Source of the DNA: Lentzea waywayandensis
GTDB lineage: Bacteria; Actinomycetota; Actinomycetes; Mycobacteriales; Pseudonocardiaceae
NCBI RefSeq assembly: GCF_900115955.1
Contig: NZ_FOYL01000003.1
Coordinates: 405,117 to 469,116 of the forward strand
Direction of reading: 5' to 3'
Length of the DNA stretch: 64,000 bases
The notes under the pieces are model-generated. The model made no database searches. It worked only from the letters and a program-made list of their open reading frames with translations, and was not told the DNA's origin. Both the position numbers and the translations under genes were made by a program. Positions 17,121 through 28,203 of this stretch are shown here, one piece after another. Each line of letters opens with the position of its first letter. Within the stretch, counting starts at the first letter, position 1.

Positions 17121-18052
17121 ACGACACCGAACAGCTGATCAAGGATGCGCTCGGCCAGCTCGCCGAACGCACCCCGCATCCGGGGCCGACGCTGAACGCC
17201 CTGAGGCGCAAGCGGAAGAGGCAGCGGAACAACATCTTCCTGATCGCCACGGCCGGCATGGCCGCGGTCGTCGTCCTGATCTTCGCGGGCGTCATCGCCA
17301 GTGACAGGTACGCACCGCCCAACGCCAACGACGCCGCCGCCGCGCTCACACCCGGCGGGACCGGCTCGCTCAAGTATCAGCCGCACTGGCTGCCGGACGG
17401 GTTCGCCGAGGCCCTCCGCGCCGCGCACGACGGCAGCACGGCGCGCGTCTGGGTGCCAGCGGACGCCTCGCCGGAGGCCCCGCACGCCGACGGCCCGCGG
17501 ATCCAGCTGGCCAGCGGCCAGAGCTACGAGGGCGGCACGAGTCAGTGGCAGGACACGACCGTGCGCGGCCTCAAGGCCCGCGTGCAGGTGAACGGCGGTA
17601 CGGCGGTCGTCGAGTGGAAGGCGCAGGACACACTGTTCGTGCAGGTACAGGACGTGGGTGATCCGAGGGAAACGGCGATGCGCGTCGCGGATTCAGTGCG
17701 CGCGGACTCGGACACGAACTTCCAGGCGCCGTTCACGTGGAAGGGCAAGTCGGCGGACGAGTTCAGCGGCTCCAGCCCTTCCGACTGGCGCGCCAAGGCG
17801 ACCGTCGCCGAGATCGAGGTGGGGGTGACCTCGCGCACGCCGAACTACAGCGGCGCGCCAACCACCCCGGTGACGGCACGGGGCAAGCAGGGGGTCGTCG
17901 TGGACGGCCGGGTCGTGGCGGTGCAGGAGGGCAGCCTCTGGATCACCGCGATCAGCTACGGAGCCACCAAGCCGGTGGATGAGCTGGTCGCGGCGGTCAA
18001 CGCCGTCGAGATCGCCTCGAACTTCGACACCGGCTGGATCCGCAAGAAGTAG
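17117..18052 (+). CDS. Single-TM protein paired with the sigma factor
   Basis: A 311-residue protein coupled to the sigma factor by a GTGA overlap. A short cytoplasmic N terminus (about 37 residues, ending in a KRKRQR basic patch) is followed by one TM helix (about 39-60) and a large extracytoplasmic domain without motifs I recognise. Its position and topology suggest an anti-sigma or signal-sensing partner. It has no visible zinc-binding HxxxCxxC motif, so it is not a ZAS-type anti-sigma factor. Function is inference from context. Confidence 0.8.
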   Translation: MNDTEQLIKDALGQLAERTPHPGPTLNALRRKRKRQRNNIFLIATAGMAAVVVLIFAGVIASDRYAPPNANDAAAALTPGGTGSLKYQPHWLPDGFAEALRAAHDGSTARVWVPADASPEAPHADGPRIQLASGQSYEGGTSQWQDTTVRGLKARVQVNGGTAVVEWKAQDTLFVQVQDVGDPRETAMRVADSVRADSDTNFQAPFTWKGKSADEFSGSSPSDWRAKATVAEIEVGVTSRTPNYSGAPTTPVTARGKQGVVVDGRVVAVQEGSLWITAISYGATKPVDELVAAVNAVEIASNFDTGWIRKK

Positions 18053-18079
18053 CCCGTCTGGGATCTCAGACACCATCGG

Positions 18080-18113
18080 GCGCTCCGGGGTCGCTGACTC
18101 GGCCCCGGAGCGC
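18080..18113 (+). terminator. Hairpin terminator before hut operon
   Basis: Perfect 11-bp arms GCGCTCCGGGG (18080-18090) and CCCCGGAGCGC (18103-18113) with a 12-base loop, 27 bases past the sigma-partner stop and 12 bases before the hutH start. It probably ends the sigma operon. Its closeness to hutH leaves very little room for a hut promoter downstream of it. Confidence 0.75.
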
Positions 18114-18125
18114 TGTGATGTCTGC

Positions 18126-19630
18126 ATGCGACAACCGGTGGAGCTGGGTCCGAAGCCTCTGACCCTCGAGGACGTTCATGCCGTCGCCCGCGACGGCGCC
18201 CCGGTGGAGATCACCGCGGCGGCCCGTGAGGCGGTCACCGCCGCCCGTGGCCACATCGAACAGCTCGCCACGGCCGAACGCCCCACCTATGGCGTCTCGA
18301 CCGGGTTCGGCGCGCTCGCCGTCCGGCACATCCCGCCGGACCGCCGTGCCCAGCTGCAGCGGTCGCTGATCCGCTCGCACGCCGCCGGGTCCGGGCCCGA
18401 GGTCGAGCGGGAGGTCGTGCGGGCGTTGATGCTGCTGCGCCTGCGCACGCTCTCGACCGGCCACACCGGCGTCCGGTTGTCCACTGTGGACGCCATGGCC
18501 GGGATGCTGAACGCCGGCATCACCCCGATCGTGCACGAGTACGGCTCGCTGGGCTGCTCCGGCGACCTCGCGCCGTTGTCGGCGAACGCGCTGGCGTTGA
18601 TGGGCGAGGGCATGGTCCGCAACTCCCGCGACGAACTCGTGCCCGCCGCCGAAGCGCTCAAAGAAGCCGGCATCGAACCGGTGCAGCTGGCCGAGAAGGA
18701 AGGCCTCGCGCTGATCAACGGCACCGACGGCATGCTCGGCATGCTGTCGCTGGCGATCGCCGACCTGACCAGGCTGCTGGACATCGCGGACCTCACCGCC
18801 GCGATGAGCGTCGAGGCACTGCTGGGCACCGACCGCGTCTTCGAGCCCGAACTGCACGCGTTGCGCCCGCACCCCGGCCAGAACGTCAGCGCCGCGCGGA
18901 TGCTCGCGTTCCTCAAGAACTCCGAGATCGTCGCCTCCCACCGCGGCCCGGACTGCACCCGCGTGCAGGACGCGTACTCACTGCGCTGCTCACCGCAGGT
19001 GCACGGCGCGGCCCGCGACACCGTGGCCTACGCGGCGACGGTGGCGGACCGCGAGCTGTCGTCGGTGATCGACAACCCCGTCGTGCTGGCGGACGGCCGC
19101 GTCGAGTCCAACGGCAACTTCCACGGCGCCCCGGTCGCCTACGCGCTGGACTTCCTGGCCATCCCGCTCGCGGACGTGGCCTCGATCGCCGAGCGCCGCA
19201 CGGACCGCATGCTCGACGTCTCACGCTCGCACGGCCTGCCGCCGTTCCTCGCCGACGACCCCGGCGTCGACTCCGGCCACATGATCGCCCAGTACACCCA
19301 GGCGGCGATCGTGTCCGAGCTCAAGCGCCTGGCCATGCCGGCGTCGGTCGACTCGATCCCGTCCTCCGCGATGCAGGAGGACCACGTGTCGATGGGCTGG
19401 TCCGCCGCCCGCAAGCTGCGCAAGGCCGTGGACGGTCTCACGACCGTGCTGGCCATCGAACTGCTCACCGCCGCACGGGCCCTCGACCTGCGCGCGCCCC
19501 TCAAGCCCGCCCCCGCGACGGCCGCCGCCGTGGCGAAGCTGCGCGAGACCGTCCAGGGCCCCGGCCCGGACCGCCACCTCGCCCCCGAGATCGCCGCCGC
19601 CGAGGCCCTGATTCGAAGTGGAGCCCTGTA

Positions 19631-19631
<1 letters not shown>
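18126..19631 (+). CDS. hutH: Histidine ammonia-lyase
   Basis: First step of histidine degradation: histidine to urocanate plus ammonia. The product has 501 residues, the usual length. The MIO prosthetic group forms from a tripeptide that here reads Cys144-Ser145-Gly146 ([11 protein letters not shown]) instead of the textbook Ala-Ser-Gly; I recall Cys-Ser-Gly from other actinomycete HutH proteins. Other family blocks are [19 protein letters not shown] and [18 protein letters not shown] at 18126 gives the family start; the SD is poor. The stop overlaps the hutU start by one base (TAATG). Confidence 0.95.
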
Positions 19632-21270
<1,639 letters not shown>

Positions 21271-21271
<1 letters not shown>

Positions 21272-22440
21272 TGCTCGACCAGATCGCGGACGTCGGCAAA
21301 GACGCCAAGCGCGGCGGTTACTCGCGCCACGGTTACAACAAGCCGGAGCTCGAACTGCGGCACTGGTTCGTCGAGCAGGCGGTCCGGCGCGGTCTCAACG
21401 TCGAGACCGACCAGAACGGCAACCTCTGGGCGTGGTGGGGCGAGCGCGGCGACAACGCGCTCATCACCGGCAGCCACCTGGACTCGGTGCCCGGTGGCGG
21501 CGCGTTCGACGGCCCGCTGGGGGTGACGTCGGCGCTGGAGGCGGTTGATCTCTTGCAGGCCAAGGGGTTCAAGCCCGCGCGGCCGTTCGCGATCACGGTC
21601 TTCGCCGAGGAGGAGGGCGGCCGGTTCGGCGTCGCGTGCCTCGGCTCGCGGTTGCTGACCGGCGCGATCTCCCCGGAGAAGGCGTTGGCGCTCAAGGACC
21701 CGGACGGCGTCACGCTGGCCGAGGCCATGAAGGCCGCCGGGTACGACCCCGATCTGGTCGGCCGCGACGAACGGGCGTTGAAGCGCATCGGCCAGTTCGT
21801 CGAGCTGCACGTCGAACAGGGCCGTGGCCTCACGGTTCCGGTAGGCGTGGCGAGCAGCATCCTCGCGCACGGCCGGTGGCGCTTCACGTTCTCCGGCGAG
21901 GGAAACCACGCCGGGGCGACGTTGATCGAAGATCGCCGCGACCCGATGCTCCCGGCATCACAACTCGTCCTCGCCGCCAGGAAGGCGGCCAGGGGTGGCG
22001 GGCGTGCCACCGTGGGAAGGCTCGTCCCCAACCCCGGTGGCACCAACGTCATCGCGTCCACTGTGGACGTCTGGCTGGACGCGCGGGACAGCGACGACGC
22101 GCGCACCCGCGCGATGGTCGCGGAGATCTCCGAGGCGGCTCACCAGGCCGCCAAAGAGGAAGGCTGCGAGCTGCGGATCACCGAGGAGTCGTACGGCGAC
22201 ACGGTGCACTTCGACTCGGCATTGCGGGACGACATCGCGGGAGCGCTCGGTGGTGTTCCGGCGCTGCCGACCGGTGCGGGCCACGACGCGGGCATCCTCG
22301 CCGCGCACGTGCCGACCGCGATGCTGTTCGTGCGCAACCCCACCGGCGTGAGCCACGCGCCGGAGGAGTTCGCCGAGCAGGCCGACGTCGACGAGGGCGT
22401 CAAGGCACTGGCCGCGACCATCGAACACCTCGGCTCATGA
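21271..22440 (+). CDS. M20-family amidohydrolase (allantoate amidohydrolase/carbamoylase-like)
   Basis: Zinc-dependent M20 peptidase-fold hydrolase (389 residues). Metal-site motifs are [29 protein letters not shown] and [10 protein letters not shown], with a late [10 protein letters not shown]. The family includes allantoate amidohydrolases and N-carbamoyl-L-amino-acid hydrolases. Inside a hut operon with hutF but no hutG, the likely substrate is the N-formylglutamate made by HutF; this is inference from position and chemistry (hydrolysis of an N-acyl amino acid). Both ends are coupled to neighbours by 1- to 4-base overlaps. Confidence 0.85.
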
Positions 22441-23711
22441 ACTTCTGGTGCGAGCGAGCCTGGTTGCCCGCCGGGCTCGCCGACCGCGTCCTGATCAGGG
22501 TCGAGAACGGCGTGATCGCGAACGTGTCCACAGTGGACACGATTCCGCTGGGCGTTCGCCGCCTGTACGGCGTCGTCGTGCCGGGCTTCGCGAACGCCCA
22601 CTCGCACGCGTTCCACCGGGCGTTGCGAGGTCGTACGCACGGCGGCGGCGGCACGTTCTGGACGTGGCGGGAAGGCATGTACGCGCTGGCCTCCCGCCTC
22701 ACCCCGCAGTCGTACTACCGCCTGGCCCGCGCGGTCTACGGCGAGATGGCGCTCGCGGGTGTGTCGGCCGTGGGCGAGTTCCACTACGTCCACGACAGGT
22801 CGAACGAGTTCGGGTACGCGCTGCGCGAGGCCGCCAAGGACGCCGGAATCCGCCTCACGCTGCTCGACACCTGCTACCTCGCGGGTGGCATCGACCAGCC
22901 GGTCAACGAGGTGCAGCAACGATTCTCCGACGGCACCGCCGAGGCCTGGGCGTCCAGGGTCGCCGAGCTGAAGTCCGACGACGTGATGCGCGTCGGTGCC
23001 GCGATCCACTCGGTCCGCGCCGTCCCGCGAGCCGAGCTTTCCGTGGTGGCACAGGCACTCCCGGACGCGCCGCTGCACGTTCACCTCTCCGAGCAGCCCG
23101 CCGAGAACGAGGCCTGCCTCGCCGCCTACGGGCTCACGCCGACCGGACTCCTGCACGAGGCCGGCGCGTTGTCGTCCCGCACCACGGCCGTGCACGCCAC
23201 GCACCTGACGGCCGAGGACATCGCGTTGCTGGGCAACTCCGGTACCGGCGCGTGCTTCTGCCCGACGACCGAGGCGGACCTGGCCGACGGCATCGGCCCC
23301 GCCCGCGAACTGGCCGACGCGGGCAGCCCGTTGTCGCTGGGCAGCGACCAGCACGCGGTGATCGACCCGCTGCTGGAAACCAGGGCCCTGGAACACAACG
23401 AACGCCTCCGCACCGGCCAGCGCGGCCGTTTCTCGCCGTCCGAACTGCTCGAGGCCGCCACTCGCCACTCCGCGCTCGGCTGGGACGGCGGCCGCATCGA
23501 ACCCGGTGCGCCGTGCGACCTCGTGGCGATCAGCTGCTCGACGCCACGCACCGCGGGTTCGTTGCCGCAGCAGGTCCTCCTGTCGGCTACGGCGTCCGAT
23601 GTGGACACCGTGGTGGTCGGCGGTCGCGTGGTCGCCGCGGGTGGCGTGCACGAGACTCTGGGAGACGTCGGCAGGCTGCTGGCGGACGCGATCGAGGAGC
23701 TGTGGGCATGA
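22437..23711 (+). CDS. hutF: Formimidoylglutamate deiminase
   Basis: Amidohydrolase-superfamily enzyme (424 residues) that converts formiminoglutamate to N-formylglutamate plus ammonia, the five-step variant of the Hut pathway. Metal ligands are seen in [29 protein letters not shown] and [13 protein letters not shown]. The ATG at 22437 overlaps the M20 stop (ATGA). A longer upstream open frame is a shadow within the M20 gene. Confidence 0.93.
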   Translation: MNFWCERAWLPAGLADRVLIRVENGVIANVSTVDTIPLGVRRLYGVVVPGFANAHSHAFHRALRGRTHGGGGTFWTWREGMYALASRLTPQSYYRLARAVYGEMALAGVSAVGEFHYVHDRSNEFGYALREAAKDAGIRLTLLDTCYLAGGIDQPVNEVQQRFSDGTAEAWASRVAELKSDDVMRVGAAIHSVRAVPRAELSVVAQALPDAPLHVHLSEQPAENEACLAAYGLTPTGLLHEAGALSSRTTAVHATHLTAEDIALLGNSGTGACFCPTTEADLADGIGPARELADAGSPLSLGSDQHAVIDPLLETRALEHNERLRTGQRGRFSPSELLEAATRHSALGWDGGRIEPGAPCDLVAISCSTPRTAGSLPQQVLLSATASDVDTVVVGGRVVAAGGVHETLGDVGRLLADAIEELWA

Positions 23712-24841
23712 GCGTGCTGATCACCGGCATCGGTGAGCTGACCACGAACACCGAGGCCGGCGGCGACGCGCTGGTCATCGACGGCTCGGAGATCGCCTGG
23801 GTCGGCAAGGCGGGCAACGCCCCCGCCGCCGACGAACGCGTCGACGTCGAGGGCCGCGCGGTGCTGCCCGGCTGGGTCGACAGCCACACCCACCTGGTCT
23901 TCGCGGGCGACCGCACCGCCGAGTTCGGTGCGCGCATGGCGGGCAAGCCCTACACGGCGGGCGGCATTGCCGTCACCGTCAACGCGACCCGTGCGGCGAC
24001 GGACGAGGAACTGGCCGCCGTCGTGCGCAAGCACATCGCCGAGGCCCTTCGCCAAGGAACGACGTTCGTCGAGACCAAGACCGGCTACGGCCTCAACGTC
24101 GCCGACGAGGTGCGGTCGGCGCGCATCGCCGCCGAGCACGCCGACGAGGTCACGTTCCTCGGCGCCCACCTCGTGCCGCCCGGCGAGGACGCGGACACCT
24201 ACGTCGAGCTGGTCCGCGGCGAGATGCTCGACGCCGTCGCACCCCTCGTGCGCTGGGCGGACGTGTTCTGCGAAAAGGGCGCCTTCGACTACGACCAGTC
24301 GAAGGCCGTGCTCGCCGCCGCCGCCGCGAAGGGCCTGGGCCTGCGCGTCCACGGCAACCAGCTCGGCGAGGGGCCCGGCGTGCGGCTGGCCGTGGAACTC
24401 GGCGCCGCCTCGGTAGACCACTGCACGTACTTGTCGGCCGCCGACATCGACGCGCTGGCGTCGTCGGACACCGTCGCCACGCTGCTTCCGGCATGCGACC
24501 TGTCGACCCGTCAGTCGCTGCCGCCCGCCCGCGCGCTGCTGGACGCCGGTGCGACGGTCGCTCTCGCCAGCAACTGCAACCCCGGCTCGTCGTACACCTC
24601 GTCGATGGCGTTCTGCGTGACGACAGCGGTCCTGCAGATGCGGATGAGCGTCGAGGAAGCGGTCTGGGCGGCGACGGCGGGAGGCGCGCAGGCGTTGCGC
24701 CGCACCGACGTTGGGGTCATCAGGCCTGGTGCGCGGGCTGACCTCCACGTGCTGGACGCACCCTCGATCACGCATCTGGCGTACCGGCCGGGCGTCCCGT
24801 TGACGCATTCGGTGTGGCGTCGGGGCGAACGAGCCAATTGA
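23708..24841 (+). CDS. hutI: Imidazolonepropionase
   Basis: Third step of the pathway: imidazolone propionate to formiminoglutamate. It is a 377-residue amidohydrolase with the metal-binding [38 protein letters not shown] and [15 protein letters not shown] blocks. It is last in the operon and overlaps hutF by ATGA. Gene order (H-U-M20-F-I) is catalytically complete if the M20 enzyme does the final hydrolysis to glutamate. Confidence 0.95.
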   Translation: MSVLITGIGELTTNTEAGGDALVIDGSEIAWVGKAGNAPAADERVDVEGRAVLPGWVDSHTHLVFAGDRTAEFGARMAGKPYTAGGIAVTVNATRAATDEELAAVVRKHIAEALRQGTTFVETKTGYGLNVADEVRSARIAAEHADEVTFLGAHLVPPGEDADTYVELVRGEMLDAVAPLVRWADVFCEKGAFDYDQSKAVLAAAAAKGLGLRVHGNQLGEGPGVRLAVELGAASVDHCTYLSAADIDALASSDTVATLLPACDLSTRQSLPPARALLDAGATVALASNCNPGSSYTSSMAFCVTTAVLQMRMSVEEAVWAATAGGAQALRRTDVGVIRPGARADLHVLDAPSITHLAYRPGVPLTHSVWRRGERAN

Positions 24842-24895
24842 GACAGCTCTCTCATCACCCTCCGTGTGGGCCTGTTGGCGGAAGGTGCGGGGCCG

Positions 24896-24901
24896 TACGG
24901 T
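24896..24901 (+). promoter_or_regulatory. Candidate -10 for a leaderless HTH gene
   Basis: TACGGT (TAnnnT) ends six bases before the GTG at 24908, with no SD in between. This is the geometry of a leaderless transcript and matches that of the paralogue at 27258-27263. The -35 is not clear. Confidence 0.45.
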
Positions 24902-24907
24902 GTCCGG

Positions 24908-25789
24908 GTGGTGGATTTCGCGGAGGCCCTGACGAAAGCCGTCGACAACAGCGGCCTCAGCCTCGAACGCATCCAGCACCATCTGGCCGCACGAGGCATG
25001 CAGGTGAGCATCTCGACGCTCAGCTACTGGCGCCGCGGCCGCAGCCGTCCGGAACGCCCGGAGTCGCTGAAGGTCGTCGCCGCCCTGGAGGAGCTGCTCG
25101 ACCTCGGTGAGGGCTTCCTGACCGACCGGCTGGGCGACAAGCGGCCGCGTGGGCGCTGGGTGGACCAGTCGCTGACTCTCGAGGACATGTGGGACTCGCG
25201 GGCCACCGACCTCGGCGAGGTGATGTCGCGGATCGACCGGCTGCAGCCGACGGCGACGACGTACCTGAGCGTGCAGGACCGGCAGGTCATCGGGCCGGAC
25301 CGCCGCGAGGTCTCGAACCACTGCACCGGCGTGATCCAGGCGCTGGAGGACGGCGTCGACAGGTTCCTCGCGATCCAGCTGGCCGACGCCACGGACCTCG
25401 GCGTGCCGTCGATCGAGGCGGGACCGCCGTGCCGGCTCGGGAGGGTCCGCAGTGAGGACTCCACCGGGTTCCTCGTCGCGGAGATCCTCTTCGACCGGAT
25501 GCTCAGAGCGGGCGAGACGGCTCTGGTCGACTACACGGTCCGGATGAGACCCGGTGCCGACAGCGAGGTCTGCGACCGGCGCTTCCTGCGTCCTGTCAAC
25601 GACTACACGCTGCAGATCGACTTCCACCCGGACGCGGTGCCGGCGCGCTGTTTCCAGTTCGCGCGGCCGTCGCTGCACGAACCGGAGACCGCTCTGAACG
25701 ACCTGTGGATCGGGACGACGGCGTCGACGCACATCCACGTGCGGAACTCGAAGCCCGGAATCTATGGAGTGCGGTGGGAGTGGGAGTAG
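24908..25789 (+). CDS. HTH-domain protein, copy 1 of the duplicated module
   Basis: A 293-residue protein. Residues about 1-70 form an XRE-like helix-turn-helix (FAEALTKAVDNSGLSLERIQ, then SISTLSYWRRGRSRPERP). The other about 220 residues are a domain I do not recognise, probably ligand- or partner-binding. GTG 24908 is chosen because the paralogue starts at the same point (M-x-E/D-F-A-E-A-L) and a -10 lies six bases upstream; GTG 24866 is possible. It shares well over half its residues with the gene at 27270-28154. The last codons (WEWE-stop) form half of the terminator hairpin. It is convergent with a secreted S8 protease. Confidence 0.8.
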   Translation: MVDFAEALTKAVDNSGLSLERIQHHLAARGMQVSISTLSYWRRGRSRPERPESLKVVAALEELLDLGEGFLTDRLGDKRPRGRWVDQSLTLEDMWDSRATDLGEVMSRIDRLQPTATTYLSVQDRQVIGPDRREVSNHCTGVIQALEDGVDRFLAIQLADATDLGVPSIEAGPPCRLGRVRSEDSTGFLVAEILFDRMLRAGETALVDYTVRMRPGADSEVCDRRFLRPVNDYTLQIDFHPDAVPARCFQFARPSLHEPETALNDLWIGTTASTHIHVRNSKPGIYGVRWEWE

Positions 25790-25811
25790 CCGCTACTCCC
25801 ACTCCCACCGC
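25771..25811 (+). terminator. Long perfect hairpin at the end of HTH gene 1
   Basis: Arms 25771-25790 (GCGGTGGGAGTGGGAGTAGC) and 25792-25811 are perfectly complementary over 20 bp with one base between them. The left arm contains the last codons and stop of the HTH gene. It probably also insulates the convergent protease transcript. Confidence 0.8.
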
Positions 25812-25919
25812 AAGCGCCCCCAGTCGAGACGATGCGCTCGGCCGAGCCGCATTCGGCCTGCTCATCAAGGGCGCCCAGGATGGCCGTCACCGCTGCAGGG
25901 AGGCGGCGACAGCAGGTTC

Positions 25920-27092
25920 CTAGACCTTCAGCAACAGGTTCGGCGAACCCGTTTTGATGTCGGTCAGCTTGTTCGGCGTGGCCGCGCCGACCAGGGCGTT
26001 GCGCACCTGGGCGGGCGTGGCGGACGGGTTCGCGCTCAGGTAGAGCGCGGCCGCTCCGGCGACGTGCGGGGAGGCCATCGACGTGCCGCCCATGGACCGC
26101 GTGCCGGTGTCGTTGCTGTGCGAGGCGGAGACGATGTCGCTGCCGGGCGCCCAGATGTCGAGGCACTGGCCGTAGTTCGACGAGCCGGCCGTCCAGATCG
26201 AACGCTTGTCCGCGCGGTCCGACGCACCGACCGTGATCGCCTCCGGCGTGCGGGCCGGGGTGAAGTTGCACGCGTCCTGGCCGCTGTTGCCGCCCGCCAG
26301 CACGTAGGTGATGCCCGCGTTGATCGACCGCTTGACGGCGTTCTCCAGCGAGGCGTTCGTGCCGCTGCCACCGAGGCTCATGTTGACGACGGCGGGCTTC
26401 TTGCCGTTGGCCGTCACCCAGTCGATGCCGCGGATGATGCCGTCCCACGCGCCGCTGCCGTTGCAGTCGAGCACGCGGACGCCGACGAGCTTGGCCTTCT
26501 TCGCGACGCCGTAGGTCTTGCCCGCGACCGTGCCGGCGACGTGCGTGCCGTGGCCCTGGCAGTCCTGCGCGACGGCATCGTTGTCGATGAAGTCGTAACC
26601 GTCGGAAGCGCGGCCCTCGAATTCGGAATGCGTTTTCCTGATTCCGGTGTCGAGAACGTACGCCGTCACGTTCGACGCGGTGTTCGGGTAGGTGTAGGAC
26701 TGGTTGAGCGGCAGATTCGCCTGGTCGATCCTGTCGAGACCCCAGACCGGGTTCGACTGCGTGGCCTGGATCGTGGCGACCGTGTTGCGCTCGACGAATT
26801 GCACGTCCGGGTCGGCCGCGAGTCGCCGCGCCTGTCGTTCGGACATTCCGGTGACCGAGAACCCGTTCAGCGCGGCGCTGTAGGTGTGCTTGACATTGCC
26901 CTGGTAGCGGGACGCCAACGCGCTGGCAGGGGTGCGCGCGCCGTCCTTCAGCACCACGATGTAGCTGCCCTCGACCGCCTGTGCGCCCGCACCGGGCAGC
27001 ACTGCTTGTTCAGCGATCGCGGTGGGCGTCCACATCGCTGTGGAAGCGATGCCCAATGCCGCCGCGATGGCGACATGACGCCGAAGTGCCAT
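25920..27092 (-). CDS. Secreted S8 (proteinase K-like) serine protease, copy 1
   Basis: A 390-residue secreted subtilase. It has a signal peptide (ALRRHVAIAAALGIASTAMW..AIAE), an I9 inhibitor/chaperone propeptide (GSYIVVLKDG ... VQFVERN) and the S8A catalytic domain. The triad is Asp in AYVLDTGIR, His in GHGTHVAGT and Ser in GGTSMASPHVAG, with the oxyanion Asn in AGGNSG. ATG at 27092 has AGGAGGAA. An open frame continues 13 codons upstream, but its start has no SD. A conserved element lies about 90-110 bases upstream (27181-27205). It is divergent from HTH gene 2 and a clear paralogue of the protease at 28204-29370. Confidence 0.94.
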   Translation of the reverse strand: MALRRHVAIAAALGIASTAMWTPTAIAEQAVLPGAGAQAVEGSYIVVLKDGARTPASALASRYQGNVKHTYSAALNGFSVTGMSERQARRLAADPDVQFVERNTVATIQATQSNPVWGLDRIDQANLPLNQSYTYPNTASNVTAYVLDTGIRKTHSEFEGRASDGYDFIDNDAVAQDCQGHGTHVAGTVAGKTYGVAKKAKLVGVRVLDCNGSGAWDGIIRGIDWVTANGKKPAVVNMSLGGSGTNASLENAVKRSINAGITYVLAGGNSGQDACNFTPARTPEAITVGASDRADKRSIWTAGSSNYGQCLDIWAPGSDIVSASHSNDTGTRSMGGTSMASPHVAGAAALYLSANPSATPAQVRNALVGAATPNKLTDIKTGSPNLLLKV

Positions 27093-27180
27093 GGGGTTCC
27101 TCCTGGCAGGGAATGAACTGGGGAACACCAAGAAACTAACGTGAGCTGTGCTCCGGATAACAGGTTCGAAACTTCAGTTC

Positions 27181-27205
27181 TCAATACTGTCAAAACTGTT
27201 TCGAC
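27181..27205 (-). promoter_or_regulatory. Conserved element upstream of protease 1
   Basis: The plus strand reads TCAATACTGTCAAAACTGTT followed by TCGAC. A near-identical element sits at 29450-29474 upstream of protease 2. On the minus strand it contains TTGACA (27193-27188), a consensus -35, and two ACTGT direct repeats nine bases apart. It lies about 96 bases before the protease ATG. Confidence 0.6.
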
Positions 27206-27257
27206 ACCGGTTCCGGGTACTCGCCGTGCTGGATGAGCCGGATTCGATCACTGGCCG

Positions 27258-27263
27258 TAGCAT
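27258..27263 (+). promoter_or_regulatory. Candidate -10 for leaderless HTH gene 2
   Basis: TAGCAT ends six bases before the ATG at 27270. The bases between (TCCTCC) are not an SD. The geometry is identical to HTH gene 1. Confidence 0.45.
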
Positions 27264-27269
27264 TCCTCC

Positions 27270-28154
27270 ATGCAGGAATTCGCCGAGGCGCTGGCCAAGG
27301 CCGTCGAGGCGAGCGGCCTCAGTCTGGAGCGGATCCAGCACCACCTGGAGTTGCGTGGCGTGCAGGTGAGCCTGTCGACGCTGAGCTACTGGCGGCGCGG
27401 CCGCAGCCGTCCGGAACGGCCGGAGTCGCTGCAGGCCGTTGCCGCGCTCGAAGAGATCCTCCGGCTGGAGCCGGGAACGTTGACCGGCAGCCTCGGCGAC
27501 AAGCGGCCGCGCGGGCGATGGGTCGAACGCGCCGCCGCGCTGGAGGGGATCTGGCAGGAGGCCGCGGTCGACCTCGGCCGGGCCATCAACCGCGTCGACA
27601 GGCTGCTGGCGTCCCCGGCGAAGTACATCAGCCTGCGGGACGTCGTGGTGATCGGTTCCGACCGGCGTGAGATCGAGATGCGGACCAGCTCGGTGATCGA
27701 GGCGTTCGAGGACGGCGTCGACCGGCTCCTCGTCGCGAAGGTCGCGGAGGACACCGACCTCTCCACCGGTGACATCGTCGCCGAGAAGTCGTGCCGGGTG
27801 GGGCGGGTGCGCAGAGACGACGAGAACAACCTGCTCGTCGCCGAGGTCATCCTCGACCGGGTGCTGCGGGCGGGGGACACCGCGCTCGTCGACCTCAGGA
27901 TGATCGCCGACCCCGGCGCGGACAGCGTGTCGGCGGACCGCACGTTCATCCGCACCCTGCGCGACTACGTGCTGGAGGTCGAGTTCCACCCCGACGCGGT
28001 GCCCGTGCGCTGTCACGGCTTCACGCGGTCCGAAAAGGGCGCACCTGCCGTGGACACGGGCGAACTCTGGATCGGGACCACCGCCTCCGCGCACCTGGTC
28101 GTGCACGAAGCCCAGGCGGGCTCCGTGCACGGCATCAAGTGGGAGTGGGAGTAG
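27270..28154 (+). CDS. HTH-domain protein, copy 2 of the duplicated module
   Basis: A 294-residue paralogue of the gene at 24908. It has the same N-terminal HTH (SGLSLERIQHHL, LSTLSYWRRGRSRPERPESL) and the same uncharacterised C-terminal domain with conserved VIGSDRRE, VIEAFEDGVDRLL, LRAGDTALVD, FHPDAVPVRC and LWIGTTAS blocks, ending in WEWE. No SD precedes the ATG; a TAGCAT box lies six bases upstream, so the mRNA is probably leaderless. It is divergent from protease 1 (177 bp gap) and convergent with protease 2. A regulatory link to the proteases is suggested by the conserved pairing only. Confidence 0.82.
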   Translation: MQEFAEALAKAVEASGLSLERIQHHLELRGVQVSLSTLSYWRRGRSRPERPESLQAVAALEEILRLEPGTLTGSLGDKRPRGRWVERAAALEGIWQEAAVDLGRAINRVDRLLASPAKYISLRDVVVIGSDRREIEMRTSSVIEAFEDGVDRLLVAKVAEDTDLSTGDIVAEKSCRVGRVRRDDENNLLVAEVILDRVLRAGDTALVDLRMIADPGADSVSADRTFIRTLRDYVLEVEFHPDAVPVRCHGFTRSEKGAPAVDTGELWIGTTASAHLVVHEAQAGSVHGIKWEWE

Positions 28155-28177
28155 CGGCCCTCGCTCGCTACTCCCAC
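28145..28177 (+). terminator. Hairpin at the end of HTH gene 2
   Basis: GTGGGAGTAGCG (28145-28156) pairs perfectly with 28166-28177 across a 9-base loop. As in copy 1, the left arm is built from the WEWE-stop codons. Confidence 0.75.
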
Positions 28178-28203
28178 GACTGCGCATCGGGGTTCCTGTT
28201 CCC

